The notes under the pieces: generated by a model
What the model saw: only the letters and a program-made list of their open reading frames with translations
Told to the model about the DNA's origin: nothing
Database searches by the model: none
In this document: in pieces, positions 7,060 through 16,434 of the stretch
Position numbering within the stretch: position 1 is the stretch's first letter
Layout: the number at the start of each line of letters is the position of its first letter
Assembly (NCBI GenBank): GCA_017408325.1
Contig: JAFQUW010000112.1
Location: 1 to 19,690 of the forward strand
Direction of reading: 5' to 3'
DNA length: 19,690 bases
Origin: Clostridia bacterium
Lineage (GTDB): Bacteria; Bacillota; Clostridia; Oscillospirales; SIG627
Translations under genes and position numbers: made by a program

Positions 7060-7346
7060 CGCGGCAGGACGATCTTCGGGTTCTTTTGGTTTTTGCGGTA
7101 CAGGATGATCTTGCTTCCGATGACCTGTACCACCTCGGCGCCGATCGCCTCGGCGATCTCACCCGACGCCTCGCGCGCAAAGATCGGGCTCGTCTGCAAA
7201 ACGGAGATCTTGATCAGTTCGCGTTTTTCGATCGACTTGTCCACGCTGTCGAGAAACGCGGGGGTGATCCCCTCTTTTCCGATCTGGGTGACGGGGTCGA
7301 TGGTCTGCGCCATACTGCGAAGGTAGGCGCGCTGCTTGGTCGTCAT
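7056..7346 (-). CDS. yhbY: YhbY/CRS1-YhbY-domain RNA-binding protein
   Basis: This is a small one-domain RNA-binding protein of the CRM (CRS1-YhbY) family, associated with pre-50S ribosomal particles. The 96-residue product starts MTTKQRAYLRSMAQ and carries GKEG at 23-26, matching the GxxG loop of the family, and ends with the hydrophobic strand GSKIILYRKN. I chose ATG 7346 over one seven codons upstream because it overlaps the rdgB stop as ATGA, has AAGGA about 6 nt before it, and begins where the domain does. Its own stop overlaps the nadD start. Confidence 0.93.
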   Translation of the reverse strand: MTTKQRAYLRSMAQTIDPVTQIGKEGITPAFLDSVDKSIEKRELIKISVLQTSPIFAREASGEIAEAIGAEVVQVIGSKIILYRKNQKNPKIVLPR

Positions 7347-7939
7347 ACGATTCCTTCTTCCTTCCACCGCTCGACGAGTGCCGCAAGGGCGGCACGGCGG
7401 TGGCTCACTTCGTTTTTTTCATTGGCAGTCAGTTCGGAGAGCGTTTTCTGTTTCGGTGCATAGTAGAACAGCGGGTCGTAGCCGAAGCCCGCCTCTCCGC
7501 GCGGCGACGTCAAGATCTCGCCTTTCACTTCCCCTTCCACGGTAAAGCGGTGGGAGTCGGAGACGTAGGCGATCGCCGAGACGAAGCGTGCCGTGCGCGC
7601 CGTGACGCCGTCGAGCTCGCGAAGCAGCCGCTCGTTGTTCTTTTGATCGTTGCCGTGCTCTCCGCCGTAGCGCGCCGAATAGATCCCCGGCGCACCGCCG
7701 AGCGCGTCGACGCAGAGCCCCGAATCGTCGGCAATGACGGGCAGAGACAGCGCACGGTGGATGGCGTCCGCTTTGATGAGCGCGTTTTCGGCGAAGGTCG
7801 CTCCGTCCTCTTCGACGTCTTCGGTAAAGCCGAAGTCGCGCGGCATTTTTACTTCAACGTCCGCACCGAGAAGCTCCTTTAAGATCAGGTTCACTTCAAA
7901 GAGTTTGTGTGCGTTTCCCGTAGCGAGCACGATCGTCAT
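7343..7939 (-). CDS. rdgB: XTP/dITP diphosphatase (RdgB/HAM1 family)
   Basis: This house-cleaning pyrophosphatase hydrolyses XTP, ITP and dITP to monophosphates so that deaminated purines are not built into nucleic acid. The 198-residue product begins MTIVLATGNAHKLFE (family ATxNxxKxxE). IADDSGLCVDALGGAPGIY from about 69 supplies the metal-binding acids, and GFGYDPLF at 151-158 and SHRRAAL at 179-185 complete the active site. GGAGG lies 7 nt before the ATG. It overlaps ftsY upstream and yhbY downstream by ATGA, so its output is tied to theirs. Confidence 0.96.
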   Translation of the reverse strand: MTIVLATGNAHKLFEVNLILKELLGADVEVKMPRDFGFTEDVEEDGATFAENALIKADAIHRALSLPVIADDSGLCVDALGGAPGIYSARYGGEHGNDQKNNERLLRELDGVTARTARFVSAIAYVSDSHRFTVEGEVKGEILTSPRGEAGFGYDPLFYYAPKQKTLSELTANEKNEVSHRRAALAALVERWKEEGIV

Positions 7940-8865
7940 TGTTCGCCCTCCTCGCCGGAGAACAGTGCCTCCACGAAATCGCGCGGCTCAAAGAGTTGGA
8001 GATCGTCCATCCCCTCGCCGACGCCGATGTAGCGCACGCCGATGCCGAGCTCCTTCTTGAGCGCAAAGACGATGCCGCCCTTGGCGCTTCCGTCGATCTT
8101 GGTCAGCACGATGCCCGTGATGGGCGCGGCCTTGGTAAACTCCCGCGCCTGACTGACGGCGTTCTGTCCCATCGTCGCGTCGAGCACGAGAAGCACCTCG
8201 CGGTCGGCAGAGGGCAACTCGCGGTCGATGACGCGGAAGATCTTGGCAAGCTCGTCCATCAGGTTCTTTTTGTTCTGAAGTCGTCCCGCAGTGTCCACGA
8301 TGAGCGTATCCGCGCGACCGTGGCGCGCGGCGTCGATGGCGTCGTACACCACGCTTGCGGGGTCGGCCCCCTCTTTTTGCGCAATGAGCGTCGTGCCGCT
8401 TCGCTCTGCCCAGGTGAACAGCTGCTCGATGGCGGCGGCGCGGAAGGTGTCCGCGGCGACGAGGGCGACCTTGCGTCCCTCCTCGCGCAGGCAGTTTGCG
8501 ATCTTGCCGATGGAGGTCGTCTTACCGACGCCGTTGACGCCGATGACCAGCACGAGCGCGGGTTTCGTCTTCAGTTCCAGCGCACGTTCCCCGTCGCCGA
8601 GGGTGCGGCAGAGCAGTTCTTTGAGTGCCTCACGCGCCTCCTCCGCGCGCAGGATGCGACGTTCGACGATGATCTCACGCAGCTGTTCGGTCAACGCAGT
8701 CGCCGTCGGCACGCCGAAGTCCGCCAAGAGAAAGATTTCTTCGAGTTCCTCGTAAAAGTCCTCACCGAGTTCCCCCGAGAAGGCTCGGAAGAGGCGGTCG
8801 GACGCATGCGTGAATGCGGTGCGCGTCTTCTTCAGACCCGCGACCAGTTTGGAAAAAAAGCCCAT
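7936..8865 (-). CDS. ftsY: Signal recognition particle receptor FtsY
   Basis: FtsY is the membrane-associated GTPase that docks Ffh-bound ribosomes at the Sec translocon. The 309-residue product has a short N-terminal helix, lacking the long acidic A domain of E. coli, followed by the four-helix N domain. The G domain has GVNGVGKTT at 109-117, DTFRAAA at 139-145, DTAGR at 191-195 and TKID at 255-258. The C-terminal GVGEGMDDLQLFEP is also diagnostic and separates it from Ffh, which would carry a methionine-rich M domain. AAGGAAG lies 6 nt before the ATG. It follows smc by 21 nt, as in the rnc-smc-ftsY cluster, but ffh is not next; rdgB is. Confidence 0.97.
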   Translation of the reverse strand: MGFFSKLVAGLKKTRTAFTHASDRLFRAFSGELGEDFYEELEEIFLLADFGVPTATALTEQLREIIVERRILRAEEAREALKELLCRTLGDGERALELKTKPALVLVIGVNGVGKTTSIGKIANCLREEGRKVALVAADTFRAAAIEQLFTWAERSGTTLIAQKEGADPASVVYDAIDAARHGRADTLIVDTAGRLQNKKNLMDELAKIFRVIDRELPSADREVLLVLDATMGQNAVSQAREFTKAAPITGIVLTKIDGSAKGGIVFALKKELGIGVRYIGVGEGMDDLQLFEPRDFVEALFSGEEGEQ

Positions 8866-8886
8866 AAAACTTCCTTTTGATCGTGT

Positions 8887-11800
8887 TTAGTTCTGTTCGT
8901 ATTCGTCGAGGATCTCGTCCTCCGCCAGACGGATGAAGTCCGAGACGCCCTTTTCCTGCATCGTGATGCCGTAGAGAACGTCGGCGCGCTCCATCGTCCC
9001 GCGACGGTGGCTGATGAGCAAAAACTGCGTCGACTTCGACTGGCGGTGCAGATACTCCGCAAAGCGCGCGACGTTGCTCTCGTCGAGCGCACTTTCGATC
9101 TCGTCGAAGATGCAAAACGGCGTCGGATTGACGCGCAGAAGCGAGAGGTAGAGCGCGATGGCAACGAAGGCCTGTTCGCCGCCGGAGAGCAGTGAAAGGT
9201 TCTTGACGTTCTTGCCCGGAGGCTGAACGGTGATCTCAATGAAGCAGTTCAACAGATCTTCGCGGTCGGTGAGAATGATGTCCGCGTTGCCGCCGCCGAA
9301 GAACTCGCGGAAGATCTCCTGAAAGATCTTGCGCAGGTTTTCAAAGGTGGACAAAAACATCTCACGCATCGTCTTTTCCAGCGAGACGATGAGATTCTCC
9401 AGTCCCTCCTTAGACGCGGTGACGTCGTCGTACTGGGTACGCAAAAACGCCTGACGTTCGGAAAGCTCTTTGAATTCCTCGGGTGCACCCTCGTTGACGG
9501 GGCCGAGCGCACGGATCTCGGAGCGGATCTTGGACAGACGCGCCTTTCCGCCGAGGGCTTTCGCCGTACCCGGCTCGATCTTGATGGCGCGCACCGCCGC
9601 CTCGTCGAGTTCGTATTCCTCCGCCAGACGGGCAAGGTAGGCACTGCGTTCGGCGTTCATGCGCTCAAGGCGGCTCGCCTTGACCTGGATGTCGGCAAGG
9701 AGGCTCTCGCGACGGGTGATGGAGTCCTTCTGTTCGGTGCGGAGCGCGACCGACTTCTGTTCCATCTCGTCGAGGTGACGTTTGATGCTTTCCAGTTTTT
9801 CGCCGCGAAGCGTGCCTTCACGGTTCGCTTCATCCTTGCGGCTCATGGCAGCCTTGATCTTCTCCTGTGCCTCGGCGATCGCCGCCTGAAGCGAGGTGAT
9901 TTGACTTTGAAGATTCTCACGCGCGGCGTTTCTGGCACCTTCTGCAGAACTGATGCTCTCGAACGCGGCACTCTTTGCCGTGCTCTCGGCCACAAGCCTC
10001 GCACAGAGCGCGGAGAGTTCGTCCGCCTCGGCCCGCTCGGCACGCATGGCCTCGCGGATGCCGGAGAGTTCCTCTGCCGTCTGTGCGCGAAGTTCCGCCG
10101 TCTCCTTCAGACGCGCTTCCAGTGCCGCCTTCTGTTCGGCGGCCTCGGCGAGAAGTTCCGCTTCCCCTTCGCCCGACAGGCGACGGATCTCGGCGCGGAT
10201 CGCCTCCATCGTCTCATCGCAGGACGCGACGCGTTCCCGACAGAGCGCAAGCGCACCCGACGCGTCAAAGAGCGCGGTGTTTGCCGCTTCCAGCGCGGAG
10301 CGCAGGGTGCTGTTTTCCTGCGCAAGCGCGTTTTCGCTGCGGGTGATCTCATCCGCCTCGCGGCGCGCCTCTTCCACGGACGCCGTCAGGGCACGGATCT
10401 CCTCGGAGAGCGCGGCAAGATCCTTTTCGCGCGTCAAAAGGCGCGCACTTTCCGCCTTCTGTCCACCGGCAAACGCACCGCCGGAGTGAATGATCTGTCC
10501 GTCGAGCGTAACGGTCTTGAGTTTGAAGTCGCGGCCTCTGGCGATCGCAGTGGCACTTTCCAGATCCTCCGCCACGGCACAGCGTCCGAGCAGATACTCG
10601 GCGACGCGCGTGTAATGGGGATCGAATTTTGCAAGGTTTAACGCACTGTCGACGAAGCCGCGGGCGGTGACGTCGTTCATATCGTCGACGCGGTGCTCCA
10701 CGGTGTCCAGCGGCAAAAACGTCGCGCGGCCGAGCCGTTCGCGCTTTAAGTACGCGATGGCGGCCTTTGCCGCGTCGCGCGTTTCGACGACGATGTGCCC
10801 CGCCGCCGCGCCGAGCGCGGTCTCCAGCGCGGTGGTATACGCTTCTTCAGTGGAAAAGAGCGAGGACACGGGGCCGCAGATGCCGGAGAGTTTGCCGGAG
10901 GCGGACGCCTGCATCACCGCACGCACGCTCTCGGGATATCCCTCAAACGCACGGGCAAGTCGGGTGAGCGCATTCTTCTTTTCTTCGCAGACAGCGCGGC
11001 TCTCGGTCAGCGCGGCAATGCGCCGTTCGATGGTGATGGCGGTGCGGCCGAGTCGGTCGAGCTCGGCACGGACCGAGGAGAGTCGCTCCTCACAGGCGGC
11101 GACCTCGGCACGCTTTTCCTCGCAGGTGCGCTCGGCGGCGCGGGCGGCAAGCACGAGCGTCTTTTTGCGGTCTTCTTCGTGTTCCAGTTTTTCTTCTTCG
11201 GAAGCGATACGCGCTTCGTTTGCCTGTTTCATCACGCTCATCTCGCGTGCGGCAAGTTCGCGCTTGTGCACCTCGTTTTCCAGAGATTCCACCGTTTCAC
11301 CGAGTTCCTTCAGACGCGCCTCCGCCACGGCGGCGGCGGTCTCGCGCTCGGTCAGGCTGTGGCGCAATTCGGACAGTGCGCGGTCTTTTTCGCGGCTTTC
11401 GCGCAAGGCTTCTTCCGCCGCAGCACGCGCCGCCTCCCACTCGTCGCGCACGGCCTCGGAATCCGCCGTCAATTCACGGATGGACTCCTCTGCTTCACGG
11501 ATGCGTTCTTCGTGGTGGTGGATGTCGTTTTCCAGAACGGAGAGCGTGGACGCAAGTTCGCCCTGATCCGTCGCTGCTTCCACGATGAGCGTGCGCAACC
11601 GTTCGGCTTCCACGTTCTCCTGTTGGGTCTCAAGGTAGAGTTTTTCCAGTTCGCGTTCGATGACCTCACAGCGGTCAAAGACTTCGCGGTAGGCGGTATT
11701 CTGCACTTCCAGTTCCGCCTGCAAAGCCTCCGCCTCCGCCTCGCCCTCGCCGAGCTGTTCGCAGAAGATGGCGATCTCCAGAGCGCGACGCTCCTCGGAG

Positions 11801-12453
11801 AGAGCGCGGTAACGCTCGGCCTTCTTCGCCTGCTCTTCCAGCGTGGGCATACGGTCCTCGACCTCAGCTAAGATGTCACCGATGCGCACGGAGTTCTCCG
11901 TGACGCCGGCAAGCTTGTTCTGCGCCTCGGTCTTGCGGTAACGGAACTTGGAGATGCCCGCCGCCTCTTCAAAGACGTCGCGGCGATCCGAACCCTTGGA
12001 CGAAAGGATCTCGCTGATCTTGCCCTGTCCGATGACGGAGTAGCCCTCGCGTCCGATGCCCGTGTCGAGGAAGGTCTCGACCACGTCCTTTAGACGGCAG
12101 GCCTCTCCGTTCAATTTGTATTCACTCGATCCGTCGCGGTAGAGACGGCGGGTGACGCTCACCTCGTCGCCGTCGTACTTCAGTCGGTGATCGGCGTTGT
12201 CAATGGTCATGGTGACCTCGGCAAAATTCGCGCTCTTTCGCGTGGCGGTGCCACCGAAGATCACGTCTTCCATCTTGTTGCCGCGCAGGGTCTTCGCGCT
12301 CATTTCACCGAGCACGAAGCGGATGGCGTCGGAGAGGTTCGACTTTCCGCTGCCGTTTGCGCCGACGATGGCGGTCATGCCGGGGCCGAAGGAGATCACG
12401 GTCTTGTCCGGGAAGGATTTGAATCCGTAAAGCTCCAGTGTTTTCAGATACAT
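8887..12453 (-). CDS. smc: Chromosome segregation protein SMC
   Basis: SMC dimers, with ScpA and ScpB, extrude and organise the chromosome. The 1188-residue product is full length. It has the Walker A loop GANGSGKSN at 31-39, a coiled-coil arm rich in Glu, Ala and Arg, and a hinge around 500-660 (near EGYPESVRAVMQ and LSGICGPVSSLF). A second arm follows, then the C-terminal head with LSGGEQ from 1089 and Walker B FCIFDE from about 1113. Both ATPase halves look intact. AAAGG precedes the ATG by about 8 nt. It follows rnc by 25 nt and precedes ftsY by 21 nt. The coiled coils produce many long antisense reading frames because of the high GC content, and these are not genes. Confidence 0.98.
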   Translation of the reverse strand: MYLKTLELYGFKSFPDKTVISFGPGMTAIVGANGSGKSNLSDAIRFVLGEMSAKTLRGNKMEDVIFGGTATRKSANFAEVTMTIDNADHRLKYDGDEVSVTRRLYRDGSSEYKLNGEACRLKDVVETFLDTGIGREGYSVIGQGKISEILSSKGSDRRDVFEEAAGISKFRYRKTEAQNKLAGVTENSVRIGDILAEVEDRMPTLEEQAKKAERYRALSEERRALEIAIFCEQLGEGEAEAEALQAELEVQNTAYREVFDRCEVIERELEKLYLETQQENVEAERLRTLIVEAATDQGELASTLSVLENDIHHHEERIREAEESIRELTADSEAVRDEWEAARAAAEEALRESREKDRALSELRHSLTERETAAAVAEARLKELGETVESLENEVHKRELAAREMSVMKQANEARIASEEEKLEHEEDRKKTLVLAARAAERTCEEKRAEVAACEERLSSVRAELDRLGRTAITIERRIAALTESRAVCEEKKNALTRLARAFEGYPESVRAVMQASASGKLSGICGPVSSLFSTEEAYTTALETALGAAAGHIVVETRDAAKAAIAYLKRERLGRATFLPLDTVEHRVDDMNDVTARGFVDSALNLAKFDPHYTRVAEYLLGRCAVAEDLESATAIARGRDFKLKTVTLDGQIIHSGGAFAGGQKAESARLLTREKDLAALSEEIRALTASVEEARREADEITRSENALAQENSTLRSALEAANTALFDASGALALCRERVASCDETMEAIRAEIRRLSGEGEAELLAEAAEQKAALEARLKETAELRAQTAEELSGIREAMRAERAEADELSALCARLVAESTAKSAAFESISSAEGARNAARENLQSQITSLQAAIAEAQEKIKAAMSRKDEANREGTLRGEKLESIKRHLDEMEQKSVALRTEQKDSITRRESLLADIQVKASRLERMNAERSAYLARLAEEYELDEAAVRAIKIEPGTAKALGGKARLSKIRSEIRALGPVNEGAPEEFKELSERQAFLRTQYDDVTASKEGLENLIVSLEKTMREMFLSTFENLRKIFQEIFREFFGGGNADIILTDREDLLNCFIEITVQPPGKNVKNLSLLSGGEQAFVAIALYLSLLRVNPTPFCIFDEIESALDESNVARFAEYLHRQSKSTQFLLISHRRGTMERADVLYGITMQEKGVSDFIRLAEDEILDEYEQN

Positions 12454-12478
12454 AAGTCAGCCTTTCTTGAATCGGTCG

Positions 12479-13207
12479 TTACTTGACGCCGAAAAGTTTC
12501 AGTGCCTCTTCGGCGGCTTTTTGTTCGCTTTCCCGCTTGGAGCGACCCTCGCCGCGCCCGACGGGATTTCCGTTGAGTCGCACCTCGGTCTCAAAGCGCT
12601 TGTCGTGGTCGGGTCCGCTCTCGCCGACGAGCGCGTACTCAAGCCTTGAGAGCGGATCCGTCTGGGTCAGTTCGTGCAGCATGCTTTTCGCATCGCGCAG
12701 CGTCGCACCGCCCCGCACCTCTTCGATCTTTCCGGTAACAACCGAAAGGATGAACGCGGAGGCTTTTTCCAGCCCCGCATCAAGGTACAGTGCGGCAAAC
12801 AGTGCCTCGGTGGCGTCCGCGACGATGGAGCGTCGGATGGGCCCCGAGCGATGCTCTCCGTGTCCGAGCAAAAGGCACTCGTCGAGTCCGAGGGCAAGAC
12901 CGTATTCGCTCAGCGCAGCGTCACAGACGACGCTTGCACGCAGTTTCGAAAGGCTCCCCTCGTCGAGTTCGGGAAACCGCGCGTAAATTTCGCGCGTAAC
13001 GGAGAAGTTGAGCACGCTGTCGCCCAAAAATTCAATGCGCTCATTGTAGGGAAAGCCGCCCTCCCGATGCTCGTTGGCAAAGGAGGCGTGCGTAAGTGCT
13101 TCGTAGAGGACGAGAGGATCGGAAAAACGGTGCCCGATCCGCTCCTCCAGTGCCGCGGCACGGCGGCGAAACGCGGCGGGATAATCGGAAATGTGAAGAT
13201 CTGCCAT
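12479..13207 (-). CDS. rnc: Ribonuclease III
   Basis: RNase III cuts double-stranded RNA, including the rRNA precursor stems, in a Mg-dependent reaction. The 242-residue product has the signature NERIEFLGDSVLN at 55-67 with acids E59 and D63, and the second acidic set in DATEALFAALYLD around 131-143. The C-terminal double-stranded-RNA-binding domain ends KRESEQKAAEEALKLFG. I chose ATG 13207 because GAGGA lies about 8 nt before it and the family N-terminus begins there; 19 further codons upstream overlap plsX and are not conserved in type. The plsX stop codon lies inside the ribosome-binding region, suggesting coupling. Confidence 0.96.
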   Translation of the reverse strand: MADLHISDYPAAFRRRAAALEERIGHRFSDPLVLYEALTHASFANEHREGGFPYNERIEFLGDSVLNFSVTREIYARFPELDEGSLSKLRASVVCDAALSEYGLALGLDECLLLGHGEHRSGPIRRSIVADATEALFAALYLDAGLEKASAFILSVVTGKIEEVRGGATLRDAKSMLHELTQTDPLSRLEYALVGESGPDHDKRFETEVRLNGNPVGRGEGRSKRESEQKAAEEALKLFGVK

Positions 13208-13217
13208 CAACCGTTCC

Positions 13218-14192
13218 TCAATCGTTTGCGCGTGCGCGGCGGAAGAAATCGCTCTCGGCAACACGGGCGGCCATCTTCACCGCGGAGACGATCGCCTTCG
13301 GGCTGGATGCGCCGTGCGCCTTGATGACGGGTGCGGCAATGCCCAGAATGGGCGCTCCGCCGTACTCGGTGTAGTCGAGTTTTTTGCGCAGATCCTTCAG
13401 TTGCGGCTTTAAGAGCATCGCGGCAAACTTCGAGCGAAGCGAGGAGAGCAATCCCTGCTTTAAGATGCCGGAGAAATAGAAGCCGAAGCCCTCGGAGAGC
13501 TTAAGCACGATGTTGCCGACGAAACCGTCGCACAAGAGAACGTCACAGCGGCCGAAGGGCACGTCGCGGCCTTCGATGTTGCCGACGAAGCGAATTCCCT
13601 CTTCGTTTTTAAGCATCTCGTGCGCCGTGCGGTAGAGCTCGGTTCCCTTCGTCTCCTCCGCACCGTTGTTGACCAGTCCCACGCGCGCCTCTTCCATCCC
13701 GAAGATGGCCTTCATGTAGGCACTGCCGAGATGCGCGAACTGCACGAGATTCTCGGGCAAGAGGTTGATCGACGCGCCGGAGTCCATCAGAAGCGTCGGG
13801 GTCGACAGCGGCAGGATCGTACCGATGGCGGCGGTCTTCATTCCCTCCAGACGGCCGACGATGACGGACGCACCCGTCACGAGCGCGCCGGTGTTGCCGG
13901 CGGAGATGACCACGTCGCCCTCTCCTTCCTTGAGCAGGCGAAGCGCAGTCGCCATCGAGGAGTCTTTTTTCTTTTTGACGGCACTCATTGCGCTGTCCTC
14001 CATCGTGATCACGCTCTCGGCGTGACAGACGGTGACAAAGGAGAGGTCGTCTTCCGTCAGGCAGGCGCGGATCTTGTCCGCGTCGCCGCAAAGGGTCAGT
14101 TCAATGCCCGCTTCGCGTGCGCCCTGAACAAAAGCGGGAGCGAGCGTCTCCGGGGAAGCATCCGCCCCCATTACGTCTGCGATCAGTCTCAT
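13218..14192 (-). CDS. plsX: Phosphate acyltransferase PlsX
   Basis: PlsX converts acyl-ACP and phosphate to acyl-phosphate, the donor for PlsY in the first step of phospholipid synthesis. The 324-residue product is of family length. It shows the opening DVMGADASPE, GDVVISAGNTGALVTGA in the middle, and VGNIEGRDVPFGRCDVLLCDGFVGNIVLK, all typical of PlsX. GGAGG lies 7 nt before the ATG, which overlaps the topA stop by ATGA. In many Firmicutes plsX is followed by fabD, fabG and acpP before rnc; here rnc starts 10 nt after it, so the fatty-acid genes must lie elsewhere. Confidence 0.97.
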   Translation of the reverse strand: MRLIADVMGADASPETLAPAFVQGAREAGIELTLCGDADKIRACLTEDDLSFVTVCHAESVITMEDSAMSAVKKKKDSSMATALRLLKEGEGDVVISAGNTGALVTGASVIVGRLEGMKTAAIGTILPLSTPTLLMDSGASINLLPENLVQFAHLGSAYMKAIFGMEEARVGLVNNGAEETKGTELYRTAHEMLKNEEGIRFVGNIEGRDVPFGRCDVLLCDGFVGNIVLKLSEGFGFYFSGILKQGLLSSLRSKFAAMLLKPQLKDLRKKLDYTEYGGAPILGIAAPVIKAHGASSPKAIVSAVKMAARVAESDFFRRARAND

Positions 14193-16420
14193 TTCGAGGC
14201 CTCCGTGTGTTTGCAGGTCTTGTTGCGGCAGTAGAGTTCATCCCCCTTCTTGCGGCGCAGGAGAACGTCGCCGCAGAGGGGACACTTCTTCTCGGTGGGC
14301 AGATCCCAGGAGGAGAAATCGCACTTCGGATAGTTCTCACAGCCGTAGAACGAGCGGTTCTTCGGGCTACGCTTGAGCACGACCTTGCCGCCGCACTTCG
14401 GGCAGGGCACGCCTGCCTCAGTGAAGACGGGCTTGGTGAAGCGGCAGGTCGGATAATCTTCGCAGGCGTAGAATTCGCCGTAGCGACCGCGCTTCAGATA
14501 GACGTCTTTGCCGCAGATCTCGCACTTCATGCCCTCGACCTTCTTGGCCTCGGGGCGCGGCGCGACCTTGCCGGATTTATCCAGCGGAAGCGTGTTCTTG
14601 CACTCGGGGTAATTCGGGCAGGCGGCAAAGGCACCGAAGCGGCCGTGCTTCAAGACCATCGTGGAGCCGCACTTTTCACACTTGATGTCGAGTTCCACGG
14701 GGGGTGCGGCGATCTTTTCCTGACGCTCCTGCGCCTCCGCCTTGGCGAGAAGCTCAGCAAAGGGCTCGTAAAACTCGGAGAGAATGCGCTTGTAGTCCTC
14801 CTTGCCCTCGGCGATGCGGTCGAGGCTCGCTTCCATGTCGGCGGTGAACTTGTAGTCGATGATCGGTGCAAAGCAGCGCACCATCCACTCGTTGGTCACC
14901 TCGCCGAGCGCGGAGGGGGCGAGGAACTTGCCCACGCGGGACACGTAGCCGCGGGAGATGATCGTCGCGATCGTCGGCGCAAAAGTACTCGGACGGCCGA
15001 TGCCCATCTCTTCCATCGCGCGCACGAGCGTACCTTCCGTGTAACGGGAGGGCGGCTGGGTGAAGTTCTGTTCGGGCAAAAGTTCGTTTAAGGTGAGGGC
15101 TTCTCCCTTCTGCATCGGGGGAAGTTTCGCCTCCTTCTTCGTCTCCTCCTCGTCCTCGCCGTCGGCGTAGGCGGAAAGGAAGCCGCGGAAGCGGATCACC
15201 TCACCGGAGACGCGGAAGGTGTAACCCGCGGCGTCGATGTCCACGCTCGTCACGTCGATGAGTGCGTTTGCCATCTGGCTTGCCACAAAACGGTCGAAGA
15301 TGAGTTTATACAGGCGGTACTGCTCGGGCGTCAGCGACGCCTTGATGGACTCGGGGGTCAGGGAGAGGTCCGTCGGGCGGATCGCTTCGTGGGCGTCCTG
15401 CGCGCCGGACTTGGTCTTGTAGAACGGGGGCTTTTCGGGCACGAATTCCGCACCGTAACGGGCGGCAATGTAATCACGCGCTGCACTCTGTGCGTCCGCG
15501 GAGACGCGCAGGGAGTCGGTACGCATGTAGGTGATCAGACCGTGGCTGCCGCGGCCTTTGATCTGCACGCCTTCGTAGAGTTCCTGCGCCACGCGCATCG
15601 TGCGCTGGGACTGGAAGGAGAGGCGGCGAAACGCGTCCTGCTGCAGTTGGGATGTGGTGAACGGCGGCGCGGGATGGCGCACCTTCTTGCTCTGTTTGAT
15701 GTCGCGTACGAAGAACGCGGCGTCACGCACGGCGGAAAGCACCTCGTCGGCGGCCTCCTTCGAGGTCAATTCCATCTTCTTGGCGCCGCGGCCGAAGAAA
15801 CGGGCGGAAAACGCTTTTTTCGCGTCGCCGACAAGGTTTGCTTCGATCGTCCAGTATTCCTCCGCGACGAAGTCACGGATCTCTTTTTCACGGTCGACGA
15901 CCAGGCGCGTCGTGACGGACTGCACTCGGCCGGCGGACAGACCGCTCTTGACCTTCTTCCAGAGCAGGGGGCTGATCTTGTAGCCGAGGATGCGGTCGAG
16001 GATGCGGCGTGCCTGCTGGGAGTTGACCAGCGACAGGTCGATCGTGCCGGGGTTCTTGATCGCGCTTCTGACCGCCGTCTTCGTCAGTTCGTGGAAGGCG
16101 GCGCGGCGCACCTTCTCCGGCTGAAGATCGAGCGCGGAAACCAGATGCCACGAGATCGCTTCTCCCTCGCGGTCAGGGTCCGTTGCGAGGTAGACGACGT
16201 CTGCCTTCTTCGCCTCTTTCTTCAAGGCGGAAATGACGTCGCCCTTGCCGCGAATCGTGATGTAGTTGGGCTCAAAGCCCGCGTCGATGTCGACGCCGAG
16301 GGTGGATTTGGGCAGGTCACGCACGTGACCTTTGGAGGCCATGACCTTAAAGCCCTGACCGAGGTAGCCCTTGATGGTATTCGCTTTGGAGGGGGACTCC
16401 ACAATGACCAGATTTGCCAT
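14189..16420 (-). CDS. topA: DNA topoisomerase I (type IA)
   Basis: TopA relaxes negative supercoils by cutting one strand through a tyrosine intermediate. The 743-residue product has an N-terminal Toprim domain (VIVESPSKANTIKGYLG, with E8 and DPDREGE at 81-87). The active-site tyrosine is Y298 in GLITYMRTDS. The C-terminus carries four cysteine clusters of the topoisomerase zinc-ribbon type, starting near 581, 633, 673 and 713. Each of the first three has the usual CxxC plus a later pair around YPxC, and the fourth is shorter (CPLCG and CRNKTC). GGAG precedes the ATG. It starts 14 nt after dprA, the common dprA-topA order of Firmicutes. Confidence 0.97.
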   Translation of the reverse strand: MANLVIVESPSKANTIKGYLGQGFKVMASKGHVRDLPKSTLGVDIDAGFEPNYITIRGKGDVISALKKEAKKADVVYLATDPDREGEAISWHLVSALDLQPEKVRRAAFHELTKTAVRSAIKNPGTIDLSLVNSQQARRILDRILGYKISPLLWKKVKSGLSAGRVQSVTTRLVVDREKEIRDFVAEEYWTIEANLVGDAKKAFSARFFGRGAKKMELTSKEAADEVLSAVRDAAFFVRDIKQSKKVRHPAPPFTTSQLQQDAFRRLSFQSQRTMRVAQELYEGVQIKGRGSHGLITYMRTDSLRVSADAQSAARDYIAARYGAEFVPEKPPFYKTKSGAQDAHEAIRPTDLSLTPESIKASLTPEQYRLYKLIFDRFVASQMANALIDVTSVDIDAAGYTFRVSGEVIRFRGFLSAYADGEDEEETKKEAKLPPMQKGEALTLNELLPEQNFTQPPSRYTEGTLVRAMEEMGIGRPSTFAPTIATIISRGYVSRVGKFLAPSALGEVTNEWMVRCFAPIIDYKFTADMEASLDRIAEGKEDYKRILSEFYEPFAELLAKAEAQERQEKIAAPPVELDIKCEKCGSTMVLKHGRFGAFAACPNYPECKNTLPLDKSGKVAPRPEAKKVEGMKCEICGKDVYLKRGRYGEFYACEDYPTCRFTKPVFTEAGVPCPKCGGKVVLKRSPKNRSFYGCENYPKCDFSSWDLPTEKKCPLCGDVLLRRKKGDELYCRNKTCKHTEASK

Positions 16421-16434
16421 ATCGTTCTCCGTAT

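Noticed and set aside
13208..13217. acpP between plsX and rnc
   Set aside because: Only 10 nt separate the two genes, so no acyl carrier protein gene is present here.
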